The notes under the pieces are model-generated. The model ran no database searches. It was not told the DNA's origin and saw only the letters and a list, made by a program, of their open reading frames with translations. Positions 26,690 to 40,800 of a DNA stretch of 64,000 nucleotides are shown one piece after another (the first letter of the stretch is position 1; every line of letters starts with the position of its first letter). The stretch is from Lepturacanthus savala (lineage: Eukaryota > Chordata > Actinopteri > Scombriformes > Trichiuridae): contig CM060469.1 in the NCBI GenBank assembly GCA_030544235.1, positions 20,214,517-20,278,516 on the forward strand, in the 5' to 3' direction. The position numbers and the translations under genes are program-made.

Positions 26690-28420
26690 TTCACTGCCAG
26701 CTGACCACCTCCTCCTCCACTCCCTCGCTGGATTTCCAACTTGACCACTCCCAGGTCACTCATTCGCATCGTTCACCCCAATTTCACAATCCAACCTTGC
26801 ATCCATTGTCACCTCCATGAAATCCTCAACCCATGCCCTCAACCCTATCCCCACTCACCTAGTCAAGGCTTGCCTCCCATCCCTCTCCCCATTCATTATC
26901 AACATAATCAACTCATTTCTGTCTACTGGTCTTGTTCTATCTGCCCTCAAGCTTGCTGCCATTACCCCCATTCTGAAAAAAATCTGGTATTGATCCTGAC
27001 ATCCCCATCAACTTCTGGCCCATATCCAACCTCCCCTTCCTGTCCAAAATCCTTAATGGGGGTGTTGCCTCCAAACTCAAATCCCACCTTGACAACAATA
27101 GCCTCTATGAACTATTCTAATCTGATTCCCACTCCAAACACAGTACAGAAGCAGCACTAATCAAAATCACCAACAACATCTGCCTCCTTGCTGACTCGGA
27201 CTCCCTTTCCATCTTAAACCTCCTCAACACCATCAATCATTCCATCCTCATCTCCCACCTTCAGCACTCCAGTGGTATCTCTGGCACCGTCCTCTCCTGG
27301 TTCACCTCCTATCTCTCTGACAGACATACATTCCCATCAATAACTACAAATCCTCCAGCACCACAGTCACTCATAGTATCCCATAAATTTCAGTGCTTGG
27401 CCCCCTCCTATTCATTTTGTACACACGCCCTCTTGGAGAAATCCTTCATCACCATGACCTCCGTTTCCACTGTTATGCTGAAGACACCTAATTCAACCTC
27501 TTTTCCAGGAACATTACCCCAACTATCCAGTCCACTCTCACTGCTTGCCTTGCTAATATAAAAAACATGGATGCAGCAAAACATTCTACAACCCAACTAC
27601 AATCCAAAATCCTCATAACTGGCCCAAATTCCCTCACCCCTACATCCCAAAATGTCTCCCTCAATGTTGATGGTCCCATCATCACCCCCTCCACCCATGA
27701 CCATAACCTTGGCATCTGCCTTGACTCTACCCTCTCTTTCCTGCCATAAATCAACCACATCACAAAAACTTGCTTTCATTTTAGAAACATTGCAAACCTT
27801 CATCCCTCGCTGCCCTTCCTCCTCTGCTGCTGAAACCCTCATTCATGCCCATAACTTCAAGGCTTGACGACTGCAACAGCATCCTCTATGGTTCACCCAA
27901 CAAAAGTGTTCTGCTGCCAAGAACACTTCAGTCCTGTCCTTAACAACCTACATTGGCTCCCATTAAATACTGAATAGACTTCAAAAGACTTCTCAACACA
28001 TACAAAGCCCTGAGCAACCTTGCTCCCTCCTACCTCGCTGACCTCCTCGACCACCATCCCTCCACTCCTCAGCTCAGGTCGACTGACACCAACAGCCCGG
28101 ATATCCGGACCTGGCCAGAGCTTGGGGCCTTTTCCTCCCTTTTTCCTCCATCCTCCCTCTGGAACATTCCTCCACATCCACATCTAACAATCAACCTACC
28201 CTCTTTCAAACAAGCCACCACAAGACTCACCTCTTCAAACTCATTTGTAACTGCTAACATTCAACCTACCCAATGTTTTCAAAGTGAATATCCTTCTGTG
28301 TTTTACTGTAAAGTGATCCTTTCCTGCTTTAATTTATTCAAATTATACTGTTTTATATGAATGTTAAGTGACTTTGGTGCCCAAAAAAGCGCTATACAAA
28401 TACAATGGATTATTTTTATT
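26690..28420 (+). pseudogene. Decayed L2-like LINE, reverse transcriptase portion and 3' end
   Basis: Across all three forward frames this region reads as pieces of a non-LTR reverse transcriptase: LKLAAITPILKK, RPISNLPFLSKIL, ALIKITN with ICLLADS, then NTINHSILISHLQ, followed by LSWFTSYLSDR, and then SVLGPLLFILYT. Downstream are the usual C-terminal blocks (LGICLDSTLSFLP, TSRLDDCNSILYG in shifted frames). Multiple frameshifts and stops break it, including one where a YADDT-like catalytic motif would be (the frame reads CYAEDT). The 3' end AAAAAGCGCTATACAAATAC is typical of L2-type elements. No single open frame is functional. The class is sure; the L2 clade is my best reading. Confidence 0.8.
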
Positions 28421-28559
28421 GTTAATGTTAAAAGGCACTTTGAATGTTTCAATGCTGAAAAGAGAAATAAACAGTTTTTAGCAGCCAGAAAAGGTCAATG
28501 AAAGAAGCAAATAATTGCGTTCTATACACTCAAATTTCTGTAGTTTATCCTGAGGACTG

Positions 28560-28882
28560 ACTATGGCTGCAGCTGTTTAGTTGTTTGGTTCATAAAATGG
28601 TGTAAAATGTTGATTACTGTTTTCCAAAGATGAAGATTCAACCTAAAATATCGTTTTGTCCAGTCCAAGAGCACACAACACAAAGATCGCTGGTTTACTA
28701 TTAAAAAAGACTAAAGAAACCAGGAAATTTGAGAACCAGATTTCAGAAGCTGGAACCAGAGAATTTGGCCATTTTCTTCTTAAAAATGACTCAAAAACGA
28801 TTAATCAATTATCAAAGTAGTTGGTGAATAATGTAATAGTTGGTAACTAATAGATTAATTGACTAATCGTTACAGCTCTAAG
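28560..28882 (+). repeat. Unnamed A/T-rich dispersed repeat, near-complete copy
   Basis: This stretch starts near GGCTGCAGCTGTTTAGTTG and ends GACTAATCGTTACAGCTCTA. In between lie the shared blocks TTTTGTCCAGTCC, ACTAAAGAAACCAGGAAA, GCTGGAACCAGAGAATTTGG and AACGATTAATCAATTATC. It has no coding capacity. Confidence 0.8.
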
Positions 28883-31800
28883 GCTGACAAACAAAAACAC
28901 AACACAAACACCAGGCTCCTTGGAGAAGGTGATGAAGTAACAGACTTGATTTAGGGGAAAACTGTCCCCAGAAACAGGCCACTAATGATTCAGAGGAGAG
29001 AGACTGAGCAGAGATAATGAGGGAGTGCTGAGTAAATAAAGGCTGGGAAGAGTAAGAGAGGACATACAGTAATGAGAGAGATAGAGAGAAAGAGAGCGAG
29101 GGATAGAGGGAGGGAGGGGGGAGAGAGAGAAGATAATGGGATAGGGATGAAAAAGTGACAAAAAGAGAAAAAGCAAGACGGCTCTTCATGGATTAGAGGA
29201 CTAATCTTCTTGCTGTTGCTGCTGTCGGAGGCCACACACAACAGAATCCCTACAGATCAGCTGAGACAATATAAACCTCTTCCACCTTCTCTCTCTCCCT
29301 CTCTTTCTCTCTCATTCCAAACTAATCAGATCCTCTCAGCTCATCATCTTATCCCCCGATCCTCCTCCTTCTCTGGGCATCATTTTCATCACCTCGCCTT
29401 CTCCCCTCCTCCCCCGTCTCCTCTCCCCACTCTCTCAGGGTTTGATAAGTGGGCTGGGGGTGGACGGGTGGAACGGTGGTGACTCAGGAGGTCTTCCAAT
29501 CCACTAAGTGAAACCCAAACTCTTTTTAGGATTGTTGCGAGGCAGCTACAGGCTCCCGAAAAGTCCTCTTTGGAGCACTTTTCACATCAGGCAGGGGGAT
29601 AAATACTTGGCTGAGGGCAAGAGCGTAAAAGACTCCATGCTCTGTTCCTCCTTCCTTTCATCTCCTGCCACCCCCTCCCTTTTTCTCCCCTCCTGCTGAG
29701 TCTGGTAAGTCTCTTTCACTTTGGATACACAGCCATCAAGTCAAGCTCTTCTGTCCAAATCAGCCACATCCTTCTGCCCAAATGCGCATTTCGTTGGCAC
29801 TGACGAACCTCTGAGTCCAGGTAATTCCTGCAGTCTGTGTACTGAGCCTCATTTCCCTGATACTCCATCACACTTCTCACACATTGCATCACACAATTTC
29901 ATCTGATTGAATCTCAAAATTGTCTTTTCCTTAAAAGAAGTGAAACAAATATCCACCCTCACAGTGAGAGTTTTGCTGAAGCATAATTGTTTCCTGTCAC
30001 CCAAATTTACTGCAATCTATAATTTTACAATTATCACCTTATTAGTGGTGCAAAATGTATGGTCTGATAACTCAGCCAGATCAGGGATTTAATATTAAAA
30101 ACATAAATATTATATTTAATAGTTAAAAAGTTGATATTCTTTAGATGGAAAGAGAAAATACATTAAGGGAGAAAAGTAAAAAAAAAAAAAAAAAAGGTTA
30201 TTTGCATTGGAATGAGGTAAAATTGCCTCAGTGCCACAGTGGCAGGCTTTTTTTTTCACATTTTCATTATGAGATAACACATGGGCGAAATCTACTAAAG
30301 GTCTGTATGTGTAAAACCATGTGCAGAGACATAGCACCAGAAAAGAAATGTACAAACTGACGTACTAATAGTGCACACTGAGGACTTTCGAATGTGCAAA
30401 ATAACCCGTCTTATCCAGTTGGTACTTTTGCCTCAATGCTTATGTAGGTTTACATGCTAGTCTGCAAAATACTGGGAGGAGAAAATGTAAATAGATTCTA
30501 GTAGCATAGTAGCAACTGTGATCTACAGCCGGACGCAATTTCGGTGATGGAGACTGCATCTGAATTTAATATGTTTCAAGTGAAGGTGCAAACGGCCGCA
30601 TAGAATTAATGTGCAAAGCAGTAAAGTCAGTAAATCAGTCTGCATTGATCTATAAATGAATGCGGGTGATTCTGCATCTCCAGCTGCTTTTTACTGTATG
30701 AAAAGCTTCTTCTGAAGCTCAAAACAGTCCAGCAGCACAACTGATCTGCAGAGCACAGCTGTTATACACAATCATTACAAACTGTGTTAACCGTCATTAA
30801 ATCACCTGAAAATGACTCTCACACATCAAACTGGTTGGTTTAAAGCTTCATCTTCAGCTTTTTTTTAAAAAGACGACATTGGGTCAGTCTAGCTCATCAC
30901 AGTCCCTTTTATAATTTCCTTTCTAACAAAAGCAGCATCTTATATCTTTGAAACACGTTGCAGTGCAAACGCTACCGTGAAACATTAAATATTAAACTAT
31001 GTGACCACATACAAGGCAAAGCACATTATAATTGTTGCTGAAACAGTATCCCTCCTATACGTTTACAAAGCAGCTTTAAAAAATATATTCCTTTTTATTT
31101 ATATTGTTATTAACCTCTGAACCATCCAGAAGTTTCCTGAAGAAAAACTAATTATACACATGCAAACACAGAACTGTTGTCTGTCCAAAATCTACATTAA
31201 AAAGCACAAAACCCTCATTTAAATCCTGCTGTCTCCACCATGTTTGCACCTGTTCTCATTTATGAAGTTATTCTTTGTAAATCACCTGCAAGATGTGATT
31301 GTTTGAATGCACACACAAATTAGTCCCTTTATTCTGGATCTTAGAAGAGCAGACTCTAAGAGTGTAGTCAGATGCTGACACTAGCGTAGTACTCAGGATG
31401 CTGGTAAAATATTTAGATTGTCCCAATTCATGTCAGATACAGTTTGCCAAAAGTACCAGGATGTCCTACTACATCCAGTCACATGTTACAGTTTGCAGCC
31501 AGTTTGCTTTTTCTGGTTATTCTGACCCACAATAATCTGCTCAGGAGGAGATCTGTCATACCGACAGAGCACAGATGATGACAGCGCAATGAAAGTGCAG
31601 CGACAGATAAAGAGGTATTTCTCAAATGTATTCACGTACTATAGTACTGTACGTCTAAAAGTCTGAAGCAGAAATGTAGCATTCTGAACACAGCATGAGA
31701 CTCTGTGTCAACATGTTTGTCTCTTCTCCTCATTCTGTGCTGCACTCTGTAGATTTATCTGCAGCAGCCGGGATCAGAGCGGCGCCTCTTTCCCACAGCT

Positions 31801-34800
31801 TTGTGGTCTTAACCTGCCTCACCTCTGATCCAGGTGCTGCATTAAATTGCTTTCACACCTTTCTGTTCCCTATCATGAAAAACACAACCACAGAGATAAG
31901 ACACTAACAGCAGGATGGTGCTTCATTTTCTCTCCTGGATTCCTTATTAATTTTAACAAACAAATAATTGAATTCAGAAGGAGAAAGGAAGGAAACCATC
32001 TCTCATAGTATTAGATTGTGTGACCAACAGCGAGTTCTTATGTCAACACTGAAGTGGTGACACTATTCTCTGACTCAGACTGAGCAGTGTTGTGTTTGTC
32101 CGTGACCTTTTTGCTTTTCCAATGAGAATGCACAGTGTCAGTTTGAGAGGGAACGTTATAGAAATCAGACAGATTAGTTTAAGTTTAATAGGAATCTCTT
32201 ACACAAGGCTTATATAACCACAATGTATTATTCCTGAAGTGCATGTTACAAGCTTTTTAGAAAAAGGAGAAATTGGAAAAGGGTCTTTTATCTCCAGTGT
32301 GCTGTTTAACTATGAAAACCTTGTCATTTAAACATTTCGGATTTCAATAATTTAAAGGTGCAGTATATTTAGCAGCTTAGCTAGTGGAATGGACTTGGCA
32401 GAAATGTAATATATTTACACGTATCTTTTAAGTATATCATTGAATTGAAATAAGAATTGTTATGATTTATTACCTTAGAATGAGACATTTCTATCCACAT
32501 GGGGAGTGGGTTTTCTTCACAATGCCGCCATGTTGCACAGCCATGTTTCTATAGGAGTTCAGAATGGTCAAACCAAAAATGTCCACCACTTACCTATAAA
32601 CGATTGTTATAAAAAAATAGTTAGAATCCAGTAATTGTTTTAAAGTCTGGACAGAGACCAGTTAGTGGCTATTTGTTAATTCCCAATTATTTTACTTTCC
32701 TAATTCTTTCTCTCTCCTATCTTAAAAGGACATTAAATTATTAACTTCTGCCTTAATGTCTTTGAATCAGACAGTTTGTTTCTCACACTGCACTGAGACT
32801 TTCTTCTCTTTCTCTTTCAACTGTTTTTATGTTTTTAATGGGGTCTTAATGCTTTTAATATTTTGTTTAAAGCATGATGACTGACCATGTTGAAATGTGT
32901 TATACAAATGAACCTGCCGTGCCTAGATGCCACATCACACTGTAACTTTAAGATAAGGAGTAAAAATGACATGTTCCTGATTGGGTTGAAAAAACATTCC
33001 TCCACCTTTAGGAAACAACATCAAATTCAGGCTGTCAGAGTGAAAATATAGGCTGAAATTGTGGAGACTCTTGGAGACAAGGCTTTTATCTAAAGTGAAA
33101 GTGGACAACATCTTTGCTTTTATCATTATGAAGTAAATGTTTATTGCAGGTGTAATGGCTATAGAATAAAGCGGTGGCTGTGGCTCGGGAGATAGAAGAG
33201 GTCGTCCACTGTTCGGAATAGCTGCAGCAAAATACTTAACCCAAAATTGACAGCCATCAGTGTGTGAAAGTGTGTGTGAAAGGGTGATTTCTACATGTAG
33301 TGTAGAGTGCTTTGAGTGGGCGAAAAAGTAAAAAGGTTCCATAAAACTGCAGTTCATACAACAAGTACATCATCAGTGTTCGGATGGTTTTATATGAGCA
33401 TCACTTTCGATAGATTTCAGTCTGAACTCATAGCAAAAACAAACTACAACCAAACATGGTGAGTGTGTATGTGAGAGCAGTAACATACAGAATGTAAATG
33501 ACGTCACACACACAAATATGATTCATTTGCTTTAATGCTCTTGACCTAAAATGAATATTTTTGTTGGCTGTAGGTGTGTGAAGGTGTGAGTTGGATCGGG
33601 TTTCCTGTTCCCGTCCTAGTTAAGAATAATTACTCCAGGTCCCCTGAGGTGCCATGGTTAACAGCAGTTTATGCAGTGTTAATGCAGCCACACACAATCC
33701 ACGTAATCCACCCACCTGGCTACCACATGAATTATTGCCTGCTACAGTACAGTTAGTGCTGCATGAGCAGGAGCATAAGGGCTGAACAAGTGCTTCTATG
33801 AGCCTTTGGCATTTGTGTTGCTGACTTTACAACATCACAAATATTAAAAAGAACAGTGTCCCCTCACATTAAATCACCCCACTGCCTCATATACTGCCCT
33901 GTATGTATTGTACCTACAATATAAAGTAACTGCTTCTACCCTGCTGCTTTATATTGCTTTTCCTCTTTTTATTCACATTTATTTACATTTTTTAAACAGT
34001 TTTTATTGTCTTTCATCACCTTCTGTCTCCTTTCTGCTGTGTTTTTGCATCTTCTTACTTTAACTTTGCTTTGATTTTGTCTTTGTGTTTGTCCTTACTG
34101 TTTTTCTGATGGTGTATTTCCTTTTGAGTGCTTTACCTCATTGTAAACTCTGTTTTTAAAAGTGCTATAGAAATATAACCATACTCCTCTGAAGAAAAAT
34201 GTCTCTTTGCTCTAATTTAAGAGTTATTCTGGTAAAAGAGATGGTATCTAAGCTGCTTTGGAAGGAGAAAAGTATTACTGCATTTGTGGTATCTTTGCAA
34301 AATGTATTTAAAGATTTGTGTTTTCCATATAAACTCTCATTTGCATTTGAAGTTCCTAAATCAGAGAGTTGAATTTTTGTTATTTAATTTGCAAAAACAT
34401 CATGTTAAAGGATCAACACAACAAAGCTCAGAAAATAGCAGATATGGAATTTCTTTTAACTGTCTTATATTATTTAGTTCATTATTTGAATAAATTAATA
34501 GATATTATGACTGTTTTTGATGATGAGTTAAATGTTTTAATATTTAACATGTTTAATTTTTGTTTCATATTTTTAATATTTTCACATAAACTTGGGAATA
34601 ATTGGAAAGGTTGAGGATTCAGAAACACAATGAAATGTAAAATGCAAAAGAAATGTTTAAAATTCTGCACTATTTCCTCTAGGTCAGCAGCAAAATTTAA
34701 GCAACTTTCTGCCATTGGACCAGCTTTGTATAAAATCTTAGATTTCCTACAGTTGTATCTCTTCCATTGAAGAGTTCAGGTGACACCCAGATGGATTTGA

Positions 34801-36526
34801 GGTTTATTCAAGTAACTCTACCTGTGGCCAGTCTTCCCCTGTTATAAATATGGCTGTGCTTCAGGCTTCCAGCAGATTAGTGCTTCCTAAGTATCATTGA
34901 AATAGTGGGCATGGTATCAGCACTAAGTGAACGGGTCAGAAGTCAACTTGTTATTCTCAGCAAAGTGGGGATTAACCAGTGTCAAGTCATGGCCAGTTTA
35001 AAGGTTTCTGAGGGGCAGCACACGGACGTCTAAACGATTTGCAGAAACTGGATCAGTTTTATCCGAAGCACGATCAGACAGAGCAAATGTGACCACACCA
35101 TCAGAAGATCAATACATCAAGCGTCGTTCCCTAAGAGACGGAAAAGCAACATTTACTCAGTAATGAACACTCAGTCAGCAAAGGTACTGTCAGAAGAAAA
35201 CTGTCTCATAGTGTCTCAGAGGACACTTCTCAGGAGGAGAAATGAGGCCAAAAGCCTGAGGTGGGTTGATATATATGAGAAATACTGAGATTTATAATAC
35301 AACAGAAAGCCATTTGTAAGGATGCAAGCAGGAGAGAGAAAGATGCTGCAGCATATCAAATCCAGCTGAGGTAATATTCAAGTCTGGGCGTGATTTGCCT
35401 CCTCTGGAAACGGGAACGGGTGAAGAACCACTGCTTTCTTGGACTTGATGTGTCTCTCTGGCTAAATCTTTGTTTTATTTATTATTTTTATTGTTTATTA
35501 TTATTTTACACCATTTTATGAACCAAACTCAAGCGTTCTATAACATTCCAACAAGCTGTTTGGATCATTGTTAGATCAGGCTGAGTCAACATGAGTCATC
35601 AGGTTTAGCACACTTGTGGAGTAATTAAAGTGGGACATATCAAACTCTAACTCTATATACTAAGATTCACATAAGTTTCTCAAAGGTGCACTTTTCAAAT
35701 TGTTGAGATAATATTTGCATTTGTAATAACAACAAATTGTATTATTAGAGGTTATTATAATTTTCTCTCAGCACAGATGGAAACTGATTGTCTTCCTAAG
35801 GGAACTGTAAAAATTACTGATCATTTATACAAAAAGCATTTTAAAAGTCTTTTATAATCCCATGTGGGCTGAGATCAGGCTGAGGGTGGAACGGGCCACA
35901 AATTGTCTTGACACTTGTAAAAAAATATCCTTCTACAATTATCTCACACGATTATGTAATTATGTTTAATGAAGTGAATAGAAATGATAATGGTCTATTA
36001 TGCTAATCAGCTTTTAATGGTGCTGATGAAAGTTTCATGGTCCTATACATTTGCGCTGTGCGTGCACTGCTATGACTTAATGTGAATGCATTAATACATG
36101 CCTGTGCATCTCTGCACTTTATATGTAAATCCTAGAGTGGCCCCAGAGGACAAATAGTATGCTAAACTTTAAAGGGAAACATGCTTCAAATCCAGAAATG
36201 TAACAAATACCTAGTGGCCACAGAGAAGAAGATTCTGCTATTGCTGCTTAGTTTCCTTTATTCTCATCTTAACATTAGTCCTTTCTCAGTATAGTAAATT
36301 CTGACTTTTCATATATGGAAGTTATTTTCATTCATTTACAGTTACTGTAAATGAATGAAAATCACATTATCATCTTTCCTGTCTCACAATCAGCACTGTT
36401 CTGTCCAATAATGAACATTGACTTTACCTTAGGATAAACAAATGCAGCAGAAACTACTTCACACATTTTTAGAACAGAAATCTGAGTATTAGATGAAGCC
36501 AGGAGAAAAATTCACATTTCCTTTTG

Positions 36527-36735
36527 TAGTGCTGCAACAATTGGTTCATTAGTTGATTGGTTGCCAAATATTACATTATTCACCAACATTTTGATAATTG
36601 ATTAATCAATTTGAGTCATTTTTAAAAAGAAAATGGCCATTTTTTAAACCATTTTATGAACCAAACAACTAAACATTTCAATAATCATTAGATTAATCAA
36701 CAAAAAATCTAAATAGTAGCTAGTTGCAATAGTAA
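36527..36735 (-). repeat. Unnamed A/T-rich dispersed repeat, deleted copy
   Basis: The ends (GCTGCAACAATTGGTTCATTAG and TAGCTAGTTGCAAT) and the ACCATTTTATGAACCAAACAACT block are present, while the middle core is missing. Confidence 0.65.
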
Positions 36736-37577
36736 GTAGTAATTTCTGGAGCCAGGCTGCTCACATCTAAAAACATCAATAAATTTCCAAATACAGATAT
36801 GGATAAATTGACCACAAGATCTGAAGGTTTACTCTATCACCTGAAAAAATACAACTTAATGAAGCACCATGAAAAAAGTTTGTTATGAGGGGGCAGTGTA
36901 AAATCCAGATCTGCGTTTGTCTCTTCCTAACAGTATGTGCTTTGCTTTTGGCTACACTCACTATGTCGATTAGGATTTCACACCTTCTAACAGAAGCTCA
37001 GAGAAGTGTTCATCTCTTTGCTGATGGCCACAGATCCACAGATAAACGGCTCATTAATCCTGAACTGTTTAGTGACAAACAGGGCAACAGAAATGTGGGA
37101 GGACAGCTGGGAGAGGACGGAGGAAGAGCGCTGCACAACGGGCCTGTGTCATGCTAAAAGTAGAAGAAGTCAGTCTGATTCCAAGTGCACACAGGCTTCT
37201 GGCTCAGTCCTGCTCCATTATGAGAAGATGATGACAGACGGCAGAAACAGAGACAGACAGACGGTGAGACAGATCAGTGCTGTGACTGGAGTCAGCGTTG
37301 GTTGGAAATGAAGACAAGTGAGAATATGAAAGAAAACTGTGGAGTGGAGTTAGAACAGAAGAGAGGTAAGTGTTTTATCAAGAGGCACAAAACAAAGAAA
37401 ACGAATGAATATGAAACAAAAGAAGATATGAAATGAAAAAAATCTTTTATCAATGTCCTTTTTGTCTTTGAACTGTACATAATGAGTCCACAGTGCGACA
37501 GTGTTAATTAGAGTGAAATTTGTGGAGTGAAATTGGTGGAGAGCTCTTCTAATGACACTTCTGTTCCGACTATTTAC

Positions 37578-37855
37578 TGCTGCAACTAACAACTCTTTTG
37601 ATAGTTGATTTGTTTATTGATTAATAAAACAATTATATAATGAGCTGTTCAAACAATGTTTCCCAGAGCTGAAGATTCAACCTAAAATATCTTTTTTTTG
37701 TCCAGACCAACAGCCTGGACAATGATCATCAGTTTACAATTATAGAAGACTAAAGAAACCAGAAAATAAGATTTAAGAAGCTGGAACCAGAGAATTTAAA
37801 CATTCTTCTTAAAAATGAAAATAAAAATTTTAACATTCTCCAAAATTAGAATCCC
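37578..37855 (+). repeat. Unnamed A/T-rich dispersed repeat
   Basis: This copy starts GCTGCAACTAACAACTC and carries the core TTTGTCCAGACCAACAGCC, TTATAGAAGACTAAAGAAAC and AGAAGCTGGAACCAGAGAA. Its right end is lost. Confidence 0.75.
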
Positions 37856-40800
37856 ACAAACATACTATTTTACATTAAAATGTCTGACTTTATTTGAAGA
37901 TGAAACCTCTGTTCCATGACTCATCTAACAGACAACTGTAATAATAAAATAATAATAAAATAGTAGAGCGTTCATCTCTAGACGAAAACAACCTGTGTCG
38001 TATATCTTAATATTTGTCCTCAAACCAGATGCATTCCCTGATTTATTTGTCCAGTCACATTTTACATGGCCTCTGAACTCAGACCACGACCAACCAGAGA
38101 CGATCGGGTCTCTCCAGGCCGAGCCGTCGCAGCGTTCCCTCAGGACTAAAGACATCTGTATCATGCTCCTGTTGCCAGCAGAGCACGTTTGTCAAGTGGG
38201 ATTACCTTTGAATTAAAGGAAGAGAAGTTCCAGAAAAGAGCTTAAACAGGCAACAGACCTGACATGCAGCATTTGACCCCGACGTCCTGTTTGGTCTCCA
38301 TCATTCACTTTGTCTTTTTGTCTCTCTGTATTTTATAGATTTGAGACTGATAACTGCAAATCTCTGAACAAACACCCTTAAATGTCTTACAAAAGGACAT
38401 TTCTGAGATTAAAACTGACTTGGCACATCATCTGTTTCTCAATGTGCCACTTTAAGGTTACAATCTCTAAATCTCATTGTTCAATCACTGTGATCTGCTG
38501 AGATTGACCAACACTGACTCCATTCACTATGTGACAGTCTACACAATACACAGCGTCACTCACTGAAGGTTAAAGGTTTCATTCACTCCCTGCGTTGTTA
38601 TAAACAGTGACAGGAAGCTCTGACGCATAGAATATATTATATTCTTCTATCTAAGTTTCCAAGATCCTAAAAGTCACAAAACAAACTGCATGAATGGACG
38701 CCCGCTGCAGTGTGTTTGTCTCACTATCAGCTCTCATTTGCTGAGATCAGGAAGCTGCACATACAGCCTCTGTGATGGTCCAACACCCACCAAGACTATC
38801 GCAGCCAGACAGAACAGACACCGAACAGCATATTGTGTTTCTGGATTGTTTACTTCCGAGCTGAAGCTGTTTACTGCTTGTTTGCCAGAAAGAAGCAATA
38901 TGGACAACAGCCCAGGGAGCCGCTGGTTTGGCCCTGATACTAAACTCCAGGGCAGAGACTGATCTGATGGAGACAAAAAAATAAACGGACAAATCATCAC
39001 ACCCATCCACAGGCAGGATGCTCCAGAATTTTGGCAAACTAAAAGCTGGCTGAGGGTTGGACAACATAGCTGTGGCCTTCCAAACGCTGTAAGAAAAGAT
39101 ATAAAACACTTCTTCTTCCTGCAGATACTTTGGTTTAACATCCAAAAACATGACAGGTGTCCAGCTGCAGCTGCTGAATTGGAGCTAATGTTGGAGAAAT
39201 TAACATCTACAATGACTGCCTGAAACGCAAAACCACCCACTGTACCATCACTTTACATATTCACCACTTATCTGATATTATACACATGAATCGGAGCCAC
39301 AGCTGCTCAAGCAAAATGATCAATCAGTCAACTAAACAGCAAGATTAACACAGAGTCAGGAAAAAGTGTATTAAAAGGTCCAGTATAATAAAAAGTGAGA
39401 TTTATAATTTTTTTTAATATAAGGAGGTATATACACCATAAATACTGCCCATCCCCCCATTCACAGCCAATCATATCAGCCAATCAGAGGAGAGGCTCAT
39501 TTATATTAATGAGACAGACATAAAACATGCTATAACCTGTTATTTCTAGAGCTGCTGTGAGTGATTGGGATGATTTTTGGTTCTGAAAACCACAAATATA
39601 TTCTATTATGGATCAAATTTTCAAATAAATCCCATTGATCAATATGAGGCCTTTACATGGTTCAATAAAACAAGCATCAGTCATACAATGCTTTACTGCA
39701 AAGAATCTGAAAATCAATCTGAATCAAATCAATTCAAAGATCAATAGCCGCCGTCGACTACTTACTTGGAAATATTTCAATTTTCAAATAAAGTCGGTGT
39801 CTATGCAGCAAAGACTGATGTTTATGCCTCACTGCTGCAATCCAAGTTGAATCAATTTGAACTTCTAATATCGTGATCCTGTTTTTCCCCATTGTCAAGG
39901 ATCTTTCCTGATTTGAATCAAGGGTCTGAAGATCGAAGATAAATTCTGTTTACACATGAAAAAAAACCCTTCGAGGCAGGTATATTGGGCTTTATAAATT
40001 AATTTAACTTGATTAAAGTTTGACCTTACAAGCGGTGAATGGATACCTAGGGAGGAAGATAAGATCATTCTCTGTGTGCCAGGCTCCCAAGAACACTAAA
40101 ATATTTTTTCCATTATCTTGGCAGGAAAATTTACAACTATGCATGCCACCCATGGTATGATAAGGTTATTGGGAAAGTGTGAGGTCACAGCTAATAACCT
40201 TAAGGAATGGTTAGGATTGGGCAATTAAATTGGAGTTGGAGAACATTTGTAGTCACTTTTGATGAAACAAGACTTGATGAAACCTCGTATACAGCCGGAC
40301 ACTTGAGAGAATTAGTGAAAGTGTAGTCAGCTGTTCATCATGGGATGGAGACAGTTGGGGCTGCTGTAAATCCACAGAACCACAGATGCAGGAAAAAAGA
40401 GCAGAATTCACAAAAAATGTAAATGTTGAATTAAAGGTCAAAAGTCTGGAAATATTCTGGGAAATGAAAGAAGTAACTAACTGAAATAGAAATGGATTAG
40501 ACCACTGAACTTATTTTATTTTAATGTTGAAGAGGATTTTTTTTTTTTAGTTGAAACAGAATTAATTACCCCTGAGCCACAGACTGACTTCCTCCTTGAA
40601 AGACACAGCAATTCAAACATATTATCATCTTATTCTATTATTGTTATATTAATGTGTGAAAATCAACAAATTCATTTGTTAAATAATGTACAGCAGCCTT
40701 AACGAAATATGTTGCAGAGTAAAACAGCTGAACAAGATCCAGAACAAAGTGTTTACACCTGAGACAGTAAAACATACAGATACTGTACAAACTATACACA

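Noticed and set aside
27408..28260. Several minus-strand open frames of 60-96 codons
   Set aside because: They are the antisense of the C-rich, G-poor LINE remnant, which lacks stop codons on that strand by composition.
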